A stretch of DNA of 64,000 bases from Methylobacterium terrae (lineage in GTDB: Bacteria; Pseudomonadota; Alphaproteobacteria; Rhizobiales; Beijerinckiaceae), in NCBI RefSeq assembly GCF_003173755.1, contig NZ_CP029553.1, positions 4,488,001 through 4,552,000 on the forward strand, given 5' to 3'. The notes below the pieces were generated by a model, which was not told the origin of the DNA, did not search any database, and saw nothing but the letters and a program-made list of their open reading frames with translations. Of this stretch, positions 63,396-64,000 are shown piece after piece. The position numbers and the translations under genes were made by a program. Every line of letters begins with the position of its first letter. Within the stretch, counting starts at the first letter, position 1.

Positions 63396-63466
63396 CAGCC
63401 TGACAGTCGAGCGGCCGCAAGAGCGTTGCCGCAGGATCGAGATCAATTGTCAGGAGAAGGAGAAGT

Positions 63467-63542
63467 GGCTCCCCGAGCAGGACTCGAACCTGCGACAAGG
63501 CGATTAACAGTCGCCTGCTCTACCAACTGAGCTATCGGGGAA
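63467..63542 (-). tRNA. tRNA-Asn (anticodon GTT)
   Basis: 76 bases with CCA encoded. The acceptor stem TCCCCGA pairs with TCGGGGA, the D arm contains AGCTCAGTTGGTAGAGC, the anticodon loop is CTGTTAA with GTT, and the T arm has GGTTCGAGTCC. The full cloverleaf folds. Discriminator base is G, as in tRNA-Asn. Confidence 0.97.
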
Positions 63543-63624
63543 CACCGGGCCGGTACTCGCGAGGAGCGCCGACGCGGGCTTCTTTAGCCAGTTCATCCGG
63601 GCGGCGCAACCCCGATGTCGCGTC

Positions 63625-64000
63625 TCAGCGCGGCGGGCAGGCGGGGCCGAAAGGACCGACCACGAGGTCGCCGTCGCGGGGGTTGTTGAGCACGAACGGC
63701 TCGGTGCCGCCCTGGCCGAAGCCCATCAGGCCGAGGTCGTAGTAGCAGCGGTCGAGGACCGCCGTGAACGTGTAGCTGTCCCGCGCCACCGGCGCCCCGA
63801 CCGGCACCAGCCGCCCGCGCGGGCCCCGCGCGGCGCAATAGGCCGCGATGTCGACCCGGCCCGGCGCCAGCATGCGGATCGAGCGCGAGGAATGCGGCGG
63901 GATGCCGACGCTGGGGCCGCCGTTGCGGCTCGCCACCGCGAAATAGGGCGAACGGTTGACGACGTGCCGGACGCAGCCGGCCTCCGCCGCGCCGATCCCC
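63625..64000 (-). CDS. partial protein of unknown function (5' end outside window)
   Basis: The frame is open from the window end at 63999 to a stop at 63625, 125 residues, so the N-terminus is missing. An internal GTG at 63936 is not a convincing start because coding-like sequence (CVRHVVNRSPYFAVASRNGG) continues upstream. The visible part contains VGIPPHSSRSIRML, YCAARGPRGRLVP and RDSYTFTAVLDRCYYDLGL with four cysteines in total, which looks like an exported, disulfide-bearing domain. Family not recognised. Confidence 0.6.
   Translation of the reverse strand, partial: GIGAAEAGCVRHVVNRSPYFAVASRNGGPSVGIPPHSSRSIRMLAPGRVDIAAYCAARGPRGRLVPVGAPVARDSYTFTAVLDRCYYDLGLMGFGQGGTEPFVLNNPRDGDLVVGPFGPACPPR

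Overview
The window is a GC-rich chromosomal segment from an alphaproteobacterium, most likely a Methylobacterium-type member of the Rhizobiales. This is inferred from gene content and codon bias, not from a database search. It holds about 58 protein genes and one tRNA-Asn. No rRNA, CRISPR array, transposase or phage structural block is visible. Most long open frames opposite real genes are shadows produced by the high GC.

Layout. 1-5067: iron storage (bfd, bfr), riboflavin entry enzyme (ribA), a cytochrome b561 and mannose-1-phosphate guanylyltransferase/isomerase. 5488-6861: exported lytic-transglycosylase-like protein. 7176-17266: a run of same-strand, largely overlapping genes for inositol-phosphate synthase, an HD-like hydrolase, a SAM methyltransferase, a Gfo/Idh/MocA oxidoreductase, a YcaO protein, a sugar isomerase-like TIM barrel, a GT4 glycosyltransferase, a PIG-L deacetylase and a uracil-DNA-glycosylase-like protein. 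This looks like an uncharacterised small-molecule pathway, formally similar to the first steps of mycothiol synthesis. 17436-19992: a UPF0104 membrane protein and a PhoR-like kinase. 19959-23506: DUF1007 protein and copper ATPase. 23869-30148: an enolase-superfamily sugar-acid enzyme, an orphan binding protein and a carbohydrate ABC importer lacking its ATPase.

30214-31995 is a sharply AT-rich island with an unknown protein and a PIN-domain protein, probably acquired by transfer. 32006-39315: a complete peptide-type ABC importer divergent from an M20 amidohydrolase. 39438-40796: an exported repeat protein with a tail-fibre-like look. 40816-43496: ALDH7-type aldehyde dehydrogenase and asd. 44046-49930: two unknown proteins, LOG family protein, leuB, a prenyl diphosphate synthase, mtgA and a very acidic protein. 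49985-53273: argG followed 8 bp later by an AAA ATPase plus TOPRIM-like (DUF4276) pair that resembles a phage-defence module. 53460-58598: a HCCA-isomerase-like protein, DUF421, acyltransferase 3, an M19 dipeptidase with an unusual N-terminal extension, and DUF2087. 58654-63395: a vanillate-type O-demethylase cluster (Rieske oxygenase, reductase, aromatic-acid transporter, AraC regulator). Demethylation would release formaldehyde, which suits a methylotroph. The window closes with tRNA-Asn and a gene running off the end.

Two families of nested palindromic intergenic repeats (A at four sites, B at three) are scattered between operons, and a separate block of three consecutive hairpins lies at 43814-43915.
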